DNA of 64,000 bases from Chrysoperla carnea. Its lineage: Eukaryota > Arthropoda > Insecta > Neuroptera > Chrysopidae. Below are positions 35,721-46,734 of the stretch, in pieces (position 1 is the first letter of the stretch; the number at the start of each line of letters is the position of its first letter). Location: NCBI RefSeq assembly GCF_905475395.1, contig NC_058341.1:60395501-60459500 (forward strand), written 5' to 3'. The notes beneath the pieces are model-generated. The model did not search any database. It was not told the origin of the DNA and saw nothing but the letters and a program-made list of their open reading frames with translations. The position numbers were made by a program, and so were the translations under genes.

Positions 35721-36428
35721 TCAGTCCCTTAATATAATCAGTAATGAAGCAGTTTCGTATTCCCGTATATAGCGGACATTAAAAAAAAACGTGTGGAATA
35801 AATCGTCTGGTCTACCAGTGTTACAGATTGGACAGACGCTGGCTGGATTTAAAGTTATTTTTAATTTGTTGCTATAAATGGTCGATTTGGTTACAGACGC
35901 TGCCCTTAATTGGAATATTACCCTTTGTCTGTCAATGGCCGTGTTGCTATTGAATATTACTTCAGATATGTTGTCTGCAATTATTAGTTTGTATAGGGGG
36001 CAACTGTGGACATTATATATTTTGTGTAAATCCCGTTGTATCAATGCTTGGCTGTAATCTTCTAATAGCTGAGGCATAGTATTTCGCAGATTGTTTTGTT
36101 CTTGGGTATTCCAAATATCACTTAAATCACAGTTCTCCATCATAATTCGTAACTGAGATGCCCAGTTGTATTTTACGATGTTGTCTGGTAGTTTATCAAG
36201 TTCGAGTTGCCATCGGAAAATAATTTTCGCATATCTGTCTTCGGACATCATCGAAAGCTTATTCCACCAACGAACTGTGCTTCTAAATACATACCAAAAT
36301 AGGTGTATGTGTTGAGTTTCATATCTAACTACACAGCCAGGCGTGTTTTTTGGAAGCCAGTATAGATTTTTGAGGAATTGACATTGAACTCTTTCTATTT
36401 GGTCGAGATATCGAATTGCACAAACTTC
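35721..36428 (-). pseudogene. Non-LTR retrotransposon (LINE) ORF2 C-terminal fragment
   Basis: An open minus-strand frame of 235 codons that continues upstream of the internal ATG at 36251 to the stop at 36429-36431. Its start reads YLDQIERVQCQFLKNLYWLP, then NTPGCVVRYET, the segment that follows the reverse-transcriptase fingers and thumb in many insect LINEs. Near the end CPICNTGRPDDLFHTFF is the zinc-knuckle (zf-RVT-like) CxxC..H motif typical of the C-terminal tail, with the expected final Cys replaced by FF. Catalytic RT motifs are missing because the 5' side stops abruptly where a family R copy begins at 36430. About 0.7 kb survives of a protein normally over 900 residues. Confidence 0.75.
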
Positions 36429-36429
36429 T

Positions 36430-36766
36430 TATATCAAAATTTTGATATAGGTGTTCATAAAATCACCTACTTAGTCCATTTCCGGTTGTCTGTCCGTCTG
36501 TCTGTCAACACGATAACTTGTAGAAAACAATGTTCCTTATAAAAAAAGGAACAACTTTTGTTTGAAATATTTTTTCGTAAACATCAGTGTTTACCCGCAA
36601 GGGCACAAATTAGGCGGATATTGTATTGTATATATTATATGGGTAATATCAGTTATGTATGTGTGACATATATGTATGTGTAATGGGACAGATTATTCAA
36701 CACTGTCTATATATGGTATATCCACAATTCACTCAATCAATTGTTTGTTTTTACATGTTTTTAACT
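36430..36766 (-). repeat. Family R repeat with internal deletion
   Basis: Minus-orientation copy. The ATAGGTGTTCATAAAATCAC and TCCATTTCCGGTTGTCTGTC blocks are followed directly by GTTCCTTATAAAAAAAGGAA, so about 150 bp of the middle is lost. The 5' terminal signature ends at about 36766. It abuts the LINE fragment, marking the point where that LINE is cut off. Confidence 0.8.
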
Positions 36767-37346
36767 AAGTTGACCGGATAATTTTTGTTGTATGGGTAGT
36801 AATAACGAAATAGGAAATTCAATTCTACATAACTCAAAAACAGAACATTCTTATGAATTAAGTATATTTATTATTTACAAAACACAAATTGCTTGTTATC
36901 AAGAGACGTCTCATCTGTTTGTTCTTTGTGTAAAGTGTACAACGCTGTGTGAATATAAGAACATCCTCAATGTGATATTAATTTACACTCTGTAGTGTAA
37001 TTATTTTTCATTCAGTGTACGTACTGAAAAAGAAACAAACACCATATTCCAACAAAATAGGGATCTACGAGAAACCTTATACAATACCATAGAGATATAG
37101 ATGTATGCGCTTGGATGCTGTTAACAACTGTGAAATGGTTTATTCCATCAAATCGTGTATTTATAAGATATATGAGACTATACACATGCGATATGACGAT
37201 ATGTATTCTCAGATATCGTTCATTTCTATTTGAATAATAATCATTATAACTCCCTATACACCTGCAGTATTATTACTAACTCTAATTCATTCCCTCTCGT
37301 CATCTTGTGTTATTAAATCCTACACAATATAAGATCATTTATTGCT
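36767..37346. other. Gene-free spacer
   Basis: No gene recognised. The 67-codon ORF at 36792-36995 begins with ATG but shows no conserved pattern. Confidence 0.45.
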
Positions 37347-38070
37347 ATATATGACTCAAAATCACCAAGGTGGTATATTCGTGCCGGAGTGAATTAAATC
37401 ATTGAAATTATTAATTTTATTAGTAATCAATTAAAGTTTATTATGACTTTTTACTATTTTAACTTAAAAAAATACCGTTTTTGAGACTATTGTTTAGTTT
37501 AACGTCATTCCGGGTACGGTCATGGCCGGGTACGGTCATGGCCGGGACCGAGAACGGTCTTGGACATGATCGTCTTAAATGTTCATTTGAATGTTTCCTT
37601 AAATGTTAATTTGTTATGTAAAACATAAAAACAATATTTATGACTGTGTTTACTAAATATTTCAATGATTACTTATGAATTTATTTTTTTAAATCACAGG
37701 ATACCCGACATATCGTCATTCCGGGAATGCTTCGTCCTTTCCGGGAACGTCTTTAAAAGTCAATTAAATGGCAAAAATCATTTTTTTTTTATTAACTAAA
37801 TAATCCATTTCAAGCATACATTTATTTCTTTATTTTTATACTATATTCGAAGAAAAAATTTTATTGGTAGTACTTTTTAAGGCACTGAAGTTGTGACAAC
37901 AGGGTATAATTTGATTCATGTAATTATTCATTTCCAACTCTACCCGCTTAGACATCAATTAAAGATAAAATAAACAATGATTAAAATTAGTTTGCAAAGC
38001 AAAAATAAAAACAATATTTAAAAAAATTTGAAACTCGGAATTTACAACCTTGGTGATTTTGAGCCATATA
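37347..38070. mobile_element. TIR element with GC-rich tandem core (~724 bp)
   Basis: The first and last 24 bases are inverted repeats with one mismatch (TATATGACTCAAAATCACCA ... TGGTGATTTTGAGCCATATA). The inside is unusual: GGGTACGGTCATGGCC occurs twice in tandem (37512-37543), then related CCGGGACCGAGAACGG, and near 37700-37750 CATTCCGGGAATGC and TTTCCGGGAACG. These make five CCGGG-centred motifs in otherwise AT-rich DNA. No ORF was recognised and the transposon superfamily is unassigned. Confidence 0.65.
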
Positions 38071-38139
38071 CGGTTAGATAAATACACTGTCTTAAGTTGG
38101 CAGAATTAAAGTGTTAGCTAAGAAGTGAAATTTACAAAA

Positions 38140-38360
38140 TTAAAAAACCCTCGGAAAATTTTTCGGGTACGGAACCATAAACTCGCACTTGAAAAATATC
38201 TTAGAACACTCTCCATCAATTTACCTTTCAAACGAAACGAACAGAATTAAAATCGGTTCATTCGTTTAGGCGCTACGATGCCACAGACAGACAGACAGAC
38301 CCACACACACACATATCGGTCAAACTTATTACACCTCTTTTTTTTGGTTCGAGGGTTAAA
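38140..38360. repeat. Dispersed repeat with CAGACAGACAGAC core
   Basis: Short inverted ends (AAAAAACCCTCGGAAAA and TTCGAGGGTTAAAAAA) enclose TCGGTTCATTCGTTTAGGCG, CTACGATGCCACAGACAGAC, a CACACACACA run and a TCGGTCAAACTTATTACACC end. Partial relatives lie near 26125-26155, 46130-46320 and 54905-54990. The type is widespread in insect genomes; no coding. Confidence 0.65.
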
Positions 38361-38984
38361 AAAGGATCATTGGAATAAACAACTTCTGCTGCTTAATAAT
38401 GATCAAAGTTCAAAATACAATATTGGCAAAAATACAATCCTCTGAAAACATATATTTGGCGTAACATTCGACTAAGAAGAAAATTGCTGGAAATAACCCA
38501 ATCCCAATATATATATTATACAAGTGAAAGTAAGGTTGTTTGTTTATTTGTTTGTTACGCTTTCAAGCAAAGTTACTGAATTGATTTGAATGAAACTTTA
38601 CAATAATATATCTCATAGATCAGAATAACACATGAGCTACAATTTATAAAGATAAATAAAAAATATTAAATTATTATTTTTGATATGTCACTACGCCATC
38701 TATGCCCATGATTGTCAAGCATAAAGTAAAGATTTCTGTAAAAATTATCAATGAGATACAAATTACGGCCATCTGTCCAAACGGGGTTTAGTGACAAGCT
38801 TAATGTCTATTGATACATGCTCAGAAAAGCTTATAGATTAATATTCCGGATGTTGGCCTATTGGCCCAATTTTTGTATACAACCCCCCTTCTTCATAGAA
38901 GTAGGTAAATGTCAAGTTTTTGTACCAAGTAAAGCTACCAAGGTTTTTTGGTCATTTAACTTCAAAAAGAATACTTGGGATTTT
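38361..38984. other. Gene-free spacer
   Basis: No gene recognised. 38500-38760 reads like the 5' part of a Helitron-like or similar element (TATATATATTATACAAGTGA, TTGATTTGAATGAAACTTTA), but no matching 3' end was found. Confidence 0.4.
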
Positions 38985-39435
38985 TCGTTAAGTTCACTGT
39001 TTTCGAGGTATTAACAGTCTAATGTTTGAAAAAACTCTAAACAGGCCATTTTCAAAGAAAACCAATCCTAAAAAGTTTTTAATCCTAATCTTTGAACATC
39101 TTTTAGAAAATTTCTGGAGAGTAATTACGAATTATTTCATTCTAGAGGCTCATTTTTCAATTCATACATAGATGTTTAATTCCCATTAAGAACAATTTGA
39201 AAGACACAGTTACTAAACACATATACTGTTCTTCTTTAGAATCAAAAATTCAGGCTTTAGAATTAAACAATCTGTAATTACTCTTCAGAACTTTATAAAA
39301 GATGTTCAAAGATCATTTTAGGATTTTAACAAGCTCAAAAATTTAATCTTTTAGCATTGTTTTTCAGCTTTGAAAATGACTTTTATGGAATTTTACAAAC
39401 GTAAAACTGTTCATAAATTGAAAACGGTGAACTTT
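38985..39435. repeat. Foldback sequence, diverged arms
   Basis: The left part (TTCACTGTTTTCGAGG, AGGCCATTTTCAAAG, AATCCTAATCTTTGAACATC, GGAGAGTAATTACGAATTAT) is mirrored on the right (TCTGTAATTACTCTTCAGAA, GATGTTCAAAGATCATTTTA, CTTTGAAAATGACTTTTATG, AAAACGGTGAACTTT). The arms are about 170 bp and 75-85% complementary by eye. 39436-40558 is otherwise gene-free, with a small C-rich spot near 40150-40215. Confidence 0.6.
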
Positions 39436-40558
39436 ACTTGCTTTATAGATTTTTTGATCATGTATTTATAGAAAGAATGCGGTCCTCATATTTTGCACAC
39501 TCAACTCTATCCAGCGCCTGCTCTAACAGTAGAGTTGCCTAAATTGTACTATTTTGCTAGACTTATCACAAGCAAAATAATATAGGTTAGACCAAAATTT
39601 GTTTATTTTGAAAAGACTAATTTTTATTTCTTTGTATTTTTTATCTCTTGCAGTTTGTAACACTCAAAACTTCCTATTAATCTTGTTTCATTAAAAAGAT
39701 AATTAAAGAAACAAAAACCACGGCTCATGGGCTTCGATTCTCGTTGGAATTTCATATCTAGAGAATGTATCAAAATTTTTCTGACTTTTGTCTGTTAACT
39801 TTGCATTGGTAACTTTAAAGACGTTAAACAAATTTGTATAACATCTTTAAAATCAAATTGTGTTTAGAATTCACGCATGACATAACTTTACATATTGGAT
39901 ATTATTTGATAACAAGCCACTTGTATATGTATTTCTTTATGAACTCATTTTATTTAAATATGCTGAGAAAAGCTTTTTCTTTAACATATTTTTACATAAA
40001 ATTATTTAGCTTTTGGCTTTTTAAAACATATTTTCCTTGAACTGTAAATATTTTATATTTTGAATGTTGTAGAAACGTTATGGAATTTAAAAATATAACG
40101 GTTTAAGAAATGCATAAGATATATCAAATTAGATCTTGCAATTATTGCCTCCACCCCCGACCCCATTCTTGCGGAGTATCCGCGTCGTAGTATAGTGGCC
40201 CCCCCCACACACACACTCAACATGGTTGACAACATAGTTAACAATCAAAGTGAACTTGTTTATCACACACGTACCAACCACTTAGACAACTTTAGTATCA
40301 ACATAAATTTTTACAAAGATTTCGTTCTATCTTTGAATGTTAAAAGATATTTCACAGACTTTAGTCGCAGAAACAAAACACTAACAACAGTCAAAGTTCA
40401 AAAAATTTGAACAATAAGCCGGATTTAAATGCGCTTTGCGGTATTCGATTCGTTAGAGCGTCGTAAAATTTTGTGCCCTTAATTGATTTATAAGAAATTA
40501 AAAATATGAAATTTGCATAAATAATATGCATTTTAAATTAACCCTTAATAATTCCAAA

Positions 40559-40790
40559 CTTGTTACTCGGAGGTTTTTGGGGTCGCTGAACATGAATATA
40601 ACGTCATAATTGGTCTCCGAAGTACCTGGTGTTCAGGATAAACAGTATCCTCGTCGTCTCCTGGAGTTTTCCGGAAAATCGTTACATAATCGGTCCAATC
40701 TCGTTACTCAGGTGTTTTTGGGGTAGCTGAACATAAATATCTCGACAGAATCGGGCATCAGGTACATGGTGGCTTAGAAATTTTGTTCTA
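40559..40790. repeat. Tandem dimer of a ~140 bp satellite-like unit
   Basis: CTTGTTACTCGGAGGTTTTT, then GGGGTCGCTGAACATGAATA (40559) is repeated 140 bases later as CTCGTTACTCAGGTGTTTTT, then GGGGTAGCTGAACATAAATA (40699). Each is followed by a GGT.C...AGGTAC.TGGTG block. GC content is higher than the surroundings. The second unit ends at about 40775. 40791-41330 is gene-free AT-rich sequence. Confidence 0.75.
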
Positions 40791-41330
40791 TTGATAGAAC
40801 TTTTGTTCTACCTCTAACGTTTAAACATAAGCAAAACTCATAATTTTAACATTTGTGAAAACTCCATAAATTTTTTAAGCATCATATCTCAAACACTATT
40901 CGACATACAGAGCTGTGTGTTGGTTTCAATCGTTCAAATTTAATATACTTTCAAAATGATAGTAGCAACGAAAACCAAAAGATCGTAGTTTTATAATTAA
41001 ACTGCAAAAACTGAAAAAATCCCGCAAATTTTTGTTTGCTGGCAAAACGTAGTATCATACTCCCCTAAGGGCTTCAAATAACAAATAAAAAAAAGTAATT
41101 TTACATCGTGTTTTGCGATTTTAATGTAGAATTTTCATTCAATTTGAATGTTTAAGAAGCAGGTGACTTTCATAATTGATTAAAATCTATAAATTAGTGT
41201 CGTATTCTATGTTTTTATTGCACCTAATAATCAAAGACACATCTTCCAACGGACTAGTATTTTGTTTTTGCGGTCTCAATCTTTGCTGACATTCCACGAG
41301 GATTTTTTACACCTCAGCTTAATTCCTGTT

Positions 41331-41935
41331 TTTATACCATGTATATGATTTATACATAGTATATTAAGTTTAGTCTCAAGTTTGTAACGCTTAAAAATAT
41401 TGATTCTACGAAAAAAATTTTGGTTTAGATGTTCATAGAATCACCTAATTAGTCCATTTCCGGTTGTCCGTCCGTCCGTCCGTCCGTCTGTGGACACGAT
41501 AACTCAAAAACGAAAAAAGATATCGAGCTGAAATTTTTACAGCGTACTCAGGACGTAAAAAGTGAGGTCAAGTTCGTAAATGAGCAACATAGGTCAATTG
41601 GGTCTTGGGTCCGTAGGACCCATCTTGTAAACCGTTAGAGATAGAACAAATGTTTAAATGTAAAAAATGTTCCTTATCAAAAAATAAACAACTTTTGTTT
41701 GAAACATTTTTTTGTAAACATCACTGTTTACCCATGAGGGCGTGTTTACCCACGAGGGGTGAAAATTTTGTAGTATGTATTAATATGGGAATATCAGTTA
41801 TGTGTGTGTGGCTATTTAAGAGTGGAAATCTTTCTTAATTTACATGACGTCAAAAAACAAACGATTGCGTCATCAAAACTATCTATACATGGTATTTCAA
41901 CAATTAACTCAGTCAATTGTTTGTTTTCACTTGTT
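41331..41935 (-). repeat. Family R repeat, full length
   Basis: The most complete minus copy. It runs from TTTATACCATGTATATGATT, through TTAGTCTCAAGTTTGTAACG and the GTCCGTCCGTCCGTCCGTCT run at 41467, the GGTCAATTGGGTCTTGGGTC and CCATCTTGTAAACCGTTAGA blocks, to the 5' signature CAATTAACTCAGTCAATTGT then TTGTTTTCACTTGT. A short local duplication of the TTTACCC..GAGGG block occurs near 41726-41762. Overlapping ORFs are spurious. Confidence 0.88.
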
Positions 41936-42549
41936 ATATTTTATTTCAAATCAAATTTTGATGTGCATAAATTTTTATTTGTAAATTTTTGTTTATTAAA
42001 AATTATATGTAGGCATTTGATGGTAAAAATCACTCCGATATGACTGGATAATTTACTATTTTTATGATAACTTGTTTTACGGAAAAACGTTGCCACATCG
42101 ATCTTAGATATTATGAGAGTCATTCTTCGTCTCCTAACCTTGCATCGCTTTCATGCGGTTTTAAAGAGGTCAAATAACATGGAGGCTTAAAAGCGTAGGA
42201 AACGCAATAAGTGAATTATTGACCGCTAAAAAAGTGACCGAAAAAAGGTCCATCTTCCCTCTTTGTCTCGCAACCTGTGCAAAGCACGAATATTAATATT
42301 TTGAATTATTGCGTATAAAGACACGTGCATTTCATCTGTGTATTTCATAGAGGTAATATAAGACAGACGATACGCGTACTTTTTTTAGGTCTCCCTCTAT
42401 CGATCAACCGTTTGGATGGCCACATTACGGTTCTATGTTATTACTTCCATCGGTTTTCGATAGTAATCAACCATGATCATTTTTTTATGTCACGATAAGG
42501 AATTTTAGTTGTTAATCCTATCAAACTGTAAATATCAATCATGTATTAT

Positions 42550-43255
42550 TTTTTTAATCGACTTCAAACAAAAAAGGAGGAGGTTATCAATTCGAATGTA
42601 TTTTTTTTAATGTGTGTTACCTCAGAACTTTTGACTGGGTGAACCGATTTTGATGATTCTTTATTTGTTTGAAAGCTGGTGCTTCCCGTGTGGTTCTTTT
42701 CGATTTGTGACAACGGCATCCTTGAGAAAACCATAAAAGTCTTAAATTTGCATTAAGTATGCACGACAAGAGGACGAATAACTCTATATCACGCTAACCG
42801 ATTTTGATGATTCTTTTTTTAGTGACAAATTAGCTAGTGTACTTCAGATTAACTAAAAATCACTTCCCGTGTGGTTCCATTTCATTTTGGTTCAGTTCTG
42901 ACAACGGCATCCTTGAGAAAATCATAAAAGTCTTAAAATTGCATTAAGTATGCACGACAAGAGGACGAATAACTCAATATCACGCCAACCGATTTCGATG
43001 ATTCTTTTTTTAGTGACAAATTAGTTATTGTAATTAAAGAGAATTGAAAAAAATACACTCGAACCAGGACTCGAACCCGGACTTCTTGGATTCATGTCAA
43101 GCGCCCTACCAATTAGGCTATTCGAGTTCTAGACACGAATGCAATTTTTTCAACTCAATGAATTTTTTACTTTGTTTATCCACCTTATTTATTATTATTA
43201 CTTATTATTGTTGTTCACATTTAGTTATTGTACCTCAGATTAACTAAAAATCACA
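42550..43255. repeat. Tandem repeat with ~200 bp units
   Basis: Begins ATCGACTTCAAACAAAAAAG, GAGGAGGTTATCAATTCG. Two units follow with CTTCCCGTGTGGTTC, CAACGGCATCCTTGAGAAAA, AAGTATGCACGACAAGAGGA, CGAATAACTC.ATATCACGC, CCGATTT.GATGATTCTTTT and AGTGACAAATTAG. The second unit is interrupted by a 188 bp insertion (43033-43220). This opening is shared by a repeat common in insects. 41936-42549 before it is gene-free, with a GC-richer stretch near 42080-42250. Confidence 0.7.
43021..43232. mobile_element. tRNA-like insertion, copy 2, with 12-bp target duplication
   Basis: The 188 bp insert 43033-43220 is flanked by TTAGTTATTGTA on both sides (43021-43032, 43221-43232). The neighbouring tandem unit at 42829-42842 is the unoccupied version (TTAGCTAGTGTACTTCAG). 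The insert carries the same minus-strand tRNA-like cloverleaf as 25787-25857, here at 43057-43127 with box B GGGTTCGAGTCC, and ends in a TTATTATTA-rich tail on the + strand. The second inverted arm of copy 1 is absent. The long target duplication suggests retroposition. Confidence 0.78.
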
Positions 43256-43575
43256 AAATAAAAAAACTTTTAACAAAAAGAAAACCGACTTCAAAAGAAA
43301 ATTTTTTCCAAAATAAATTAATAAGCACTAAAAAGTAAAAAAATAACGATAATATAATGTAGTTAAAATTATTATTATTTTTGTAGTCGGTGTCAGCTAA
43401 GAAAAAAGTTCTGTCACAGTTTTTTCCTTGGCTGACACCGTCTCCAAAAATAACAATAATTTTAACTACATTATATTACCGTTATTTTTTTACTTTTTAA
43501 TGCATATTATTTTTTTTGGAAAAGTTTTTCTTTTGAAGTCGGTTTTCTTTTTGTTAAAAGTTTTTTTTTATTGTT
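43255..43575. repeat. Large palindrome, arms ~150 bp
   Basis: AAAAACTTTTAACAAAAAGA, AAACCGACTTCAAAAGAAAA at the left is mirrored by TTTTCTTTTGAAGTCGGTTT, TCTTTTTGTTAAAAGTTTTT at the right. Near the axis (about 43415) GTCGGTGTCAGC mirrors GCTGACACCG. ACTACATTATATTA and CTTTTTAATGC/GCACTAAAAAG also pair. Likely the foldback end of the same repeat family as 42550. Confidence 0.8.
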
Positions 43576-44809
43576 TTAATTGTGATCGAATTTTTCACAT
43601 TTTTATTGATGTATGACATGGGCATGTTGTTAATTTTATTTAAAATGCTGAATTGATTTTTCATAATTAATTTTAAATTCACTTTTGTTTTATGTCAATC
43701 CATTTTTCGGTGTAAATGTCAAATTAATAGAATGGTTATTTTAAAAATCATCAGAATTTCAATAGAAGGGGATGGGAGGGAGCGTTAATTAGAATGTGTA
43801 AGCAGAATTCTCTTTGTTAATTTGTTTTATTTTTATTATTTTTATACAAAATGCCTTTTTAAAAAATCTGAAATACACTTTTTTCAGCCTTTTGTTTTAA
43901 TCTCTATCCAAGTTCTTCTTTCAATCCAGAGAAGATTTGCTATTTGTCATACTTTCCCCGGAAATATAGACGTATGTACGACTTATAGACTTATTTTTGA
44001 ATATGTCTGTTATCTATCTGCCTATACAAGGTGTCCCAAAATAGTGTGTACAATGTCTTACGGGTTCCGAAAATACACAGATATAAACTTAGGTATTATC
44101 AAAATAAAAAGAGTAAAACAATTTACTAAACAAGTCTGTGAATAAGGCCTTTAGTCCAATAACATTTGCAAAAGTCAAATTTAATGCTGAAACCCACATG
44201 TTATGATGCTGACTATTCGGAAGTGAAATTCGGTGTCATGACTCCTTACGGCTGCACTTTTTGTGCGATTACGATATCTGTGACGCCACGATTTGAGAAC
44301 AGAATATTGTCAAACAAACCTAAATAAAGCGGAAATGAAGAATAAAAATTTTCGTATTTTGGCTTGGTTTTCGAGATAAAGAAGCCTAAAAATAGAAATT
44401 TTTGTCATTTAATTCGCCATTTTTTAAATTTAATTCATCATCATTCTAGCTTGTTGTCTTGGGGATAAAGAAATTTTATTTTATCAAAACCACCAAAAAA
44501 TTATATTAATAAAATCAATTTAAAACGGCTATTAAATTACTACGGGAGCATTTTCTTGCCGATATTAAATTCATTGAATTCTGTAACGAGGAGCTATGGC
44601 CGAATGCCGCTACGGGGGTCAAGCGGGGAACCCTTGCGAGCAAAGTGACTTAAATAATAGTGCATTTGGAAACATTCCATTGACAAACATATCTTAAAAT
44701 TATTTATTCAACACAATAGTACAATATTTAATACACTTTTTGGCAAATAAACTTCTTTATTATGCATTATATTTGAAACTTAAATTACATCTTGATGAAC
44801 TACCCAAAA
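43576..44809. other. Gene-free spacer
   Basis: No gene recognised. A 107-codon open frame (43822-44145) has no ATG at its start and passes through a dispersed motif (ACAAGGTGTCCCAAAATAGT), so it is rejected. A GC-rich patch at 44587-44640 (GAGGAGCTATGGCCGAATGC) was checked for RNA genes without success. Confidence 0.5.
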
Positions 44810-45430
44810 TCTATGTCATCAATGTGCGCGAATAATACAAAATGAACTTCTATCCACAGATTATAATTTATTACATAAATAGATAGGCAACTCTGCTGTA
44901 CATGAAATGTTGTCCAAAAGTGGCCCTGGAGTAAGGCACTTACAGTGAACTATTTAAAAAAAAAAATTGGCGGGAATTAGGTACTATTTGAATTATTTCT
45001 ATTCAGTTTATCTTTCTTTTTTTTTTTTTATAATTTTTTTGTATTTATTTGTCTTCTAATTAATAAAATAAAGTGAAGTTTTTAAAAAAAATATAATAAT
45101 AACAATTTATTGCAATATTTGAAACAAAATAGCATTTATTTTAATATGAACATTATTAATAACAATTAATTATTAGTTTGATGTAAGTTAAAAGCAATGT
45201 TAAACCATTTTATTTCGTTATTAGTCAACTATAATCACAAATAAACACTACCTAAATGTAATCAACACGATTAACAAGACCTAAGCGCTAAAATAAACAT
45301 ACCAAAACAAATCGGAAAATAATATAAACACACCTAAAACCACTAAATTACATTAATTAGTTAGTGAATAGGGGCATAATGAAAACGACCAAAATACTTA
45401 AATAATGTCACTATACAAATAATCCACAAA
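44810..45430 (+). repeat. Dispersed segment D, copy 1 (pair with 54790-55715)
   Basis: Ordered blocks shared with 54790-55715 include AATTTATTACATAAATAGAT, ACATGAAATGTTGTCCAAAA, TGGAGTAAGGCACTT, ATTCAGTTTATC, AATTTATTGCAATATTTGAA, ATAATCACAAATAAACAC, ATCAACACGATTAACAAGAC and GGGGCATAATGAAAACGACC. This copy lacks the two insertions found in the intron copy. Class unknown. Confidence 0.78.
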
Positions 45431-46734
45431 ATGTTTCCACAAAAACAACCGTTGAAATGGATAAGTTATTATCAAAACTAATGGAACGAATATAACGTGT
45501 AGATCTCTCTACGCGTTAAGATCGACACGAATATAACGTGTAGAGCCTCCAGGAGAAAGGCACCTTCAGAGAACCAAAATAGTAAAAATTTTACAGGAAG
45601 TTGCAGATCTGTTTTAAATTAAAAACTATAATCTGTGCTTTTATCTTGTTTATTTGTTTAGAAAAAAAATTACAGTTTGTAACCATGCATTAACCATGGG
45701 AACCAGTGTAATATTCACTTAATGACTGAATTTGGAAATTAAACTATCATATTAGAAATGAAAAATGCTTGAAAATAAAATTCGAATAAATAGAAAACGA
45801 AAAAAATCACAAAATTGTATCCTTTATTTTCGTTTTATTAATAATTCGAAATTATTTTGTAGTTGGAATTTTTGGTGGTTTTTTAACGTTAATTATTGGT
45901 TACCACAAAAACCTACTAAATTTAAAAAAAAAAAAATGCTGTGATATGAGATTTCAAGCTGTATTTTAGGCTTCGTTTGCTCGTATACCAAGCGTTATAT
46001 CGAAAATTGTTTTCTTCCTTTTCGCTTTATTAGGCTGTAAATGTCCAAATTTCACCTTCAAATTGTGGTGCTACGGATATCGTAATCGTGCCGATATTAT
46101 AAACTGTCGTTCACTTCACCGTACTGGATAAAAACAAGAAAAGAGGTGATGAACTTCGAACGGCTGAGCAGATTTTCTTGAAATATAGCTAAGAACATTC
46201 TCGGTTAACTTACTTTTCAATTAAACAAAAAATCAAAATCGATTCATCAGTTAAGGAGCTACGATTAGCATAAACGTATCGATCAGACTTGATTTTGTGT
46301 GGGAGGTTTCTTAAAAGTTAAAATTTAATATTATTTCTATTAGAATAATCACAATATTCCCAAAATAATTATTAACCTTAGATGAATGAACCTGATGTCG
46401 TATTATGTAAGTACCTATTATTGGGAGGAATGTATTAACAAATATTTTAATAGATCAAGATTACAATAACAAATATATATTATCGATACACTCTGAGCAA
46501 TACTTAATGTTGTGAACACTGACTGTTCTACTTAAATAAAATTAATTATGTAAAACTATTTTGTTAAACTTTCAATATAAATTATTCATGTTAAAATTTG
46601 TTTAATAACAATTAGCTATTATAGTATATCTACATATATTAAATTGTATATTTAATATTATTATACACTGAGCGACAAAAAAACCAAATCGCTGTATTTT
46701 TTTCTTTAAGAATCGATTATAAAAGGTATTATAT
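45431..46734. other. Gene-free spacer with dispersed-repeat relic
   Basis: No gene recognised. CGAATATAACGTGTAGA occurs twice (about 45488 and 45530). 46130-46320 is a diverged copy of the repeat at 38140 (AAGAAAAGAGGTGATGAACT ... CGATCAGACTTGATTTTG). Confidence 0.45.

Noticed and set aside
40150..40215. GC-rich spot containing TAGTATAGTGG, like a tRNA box A
   Set aside because: No box B or paired stems follow; it runs into a C/CA-rich microsatellite.
43822..44145. 107-codon ORF
   Set aside because: The start is not ATG and it passes through a dispersed repeat motif; no domain pattern.
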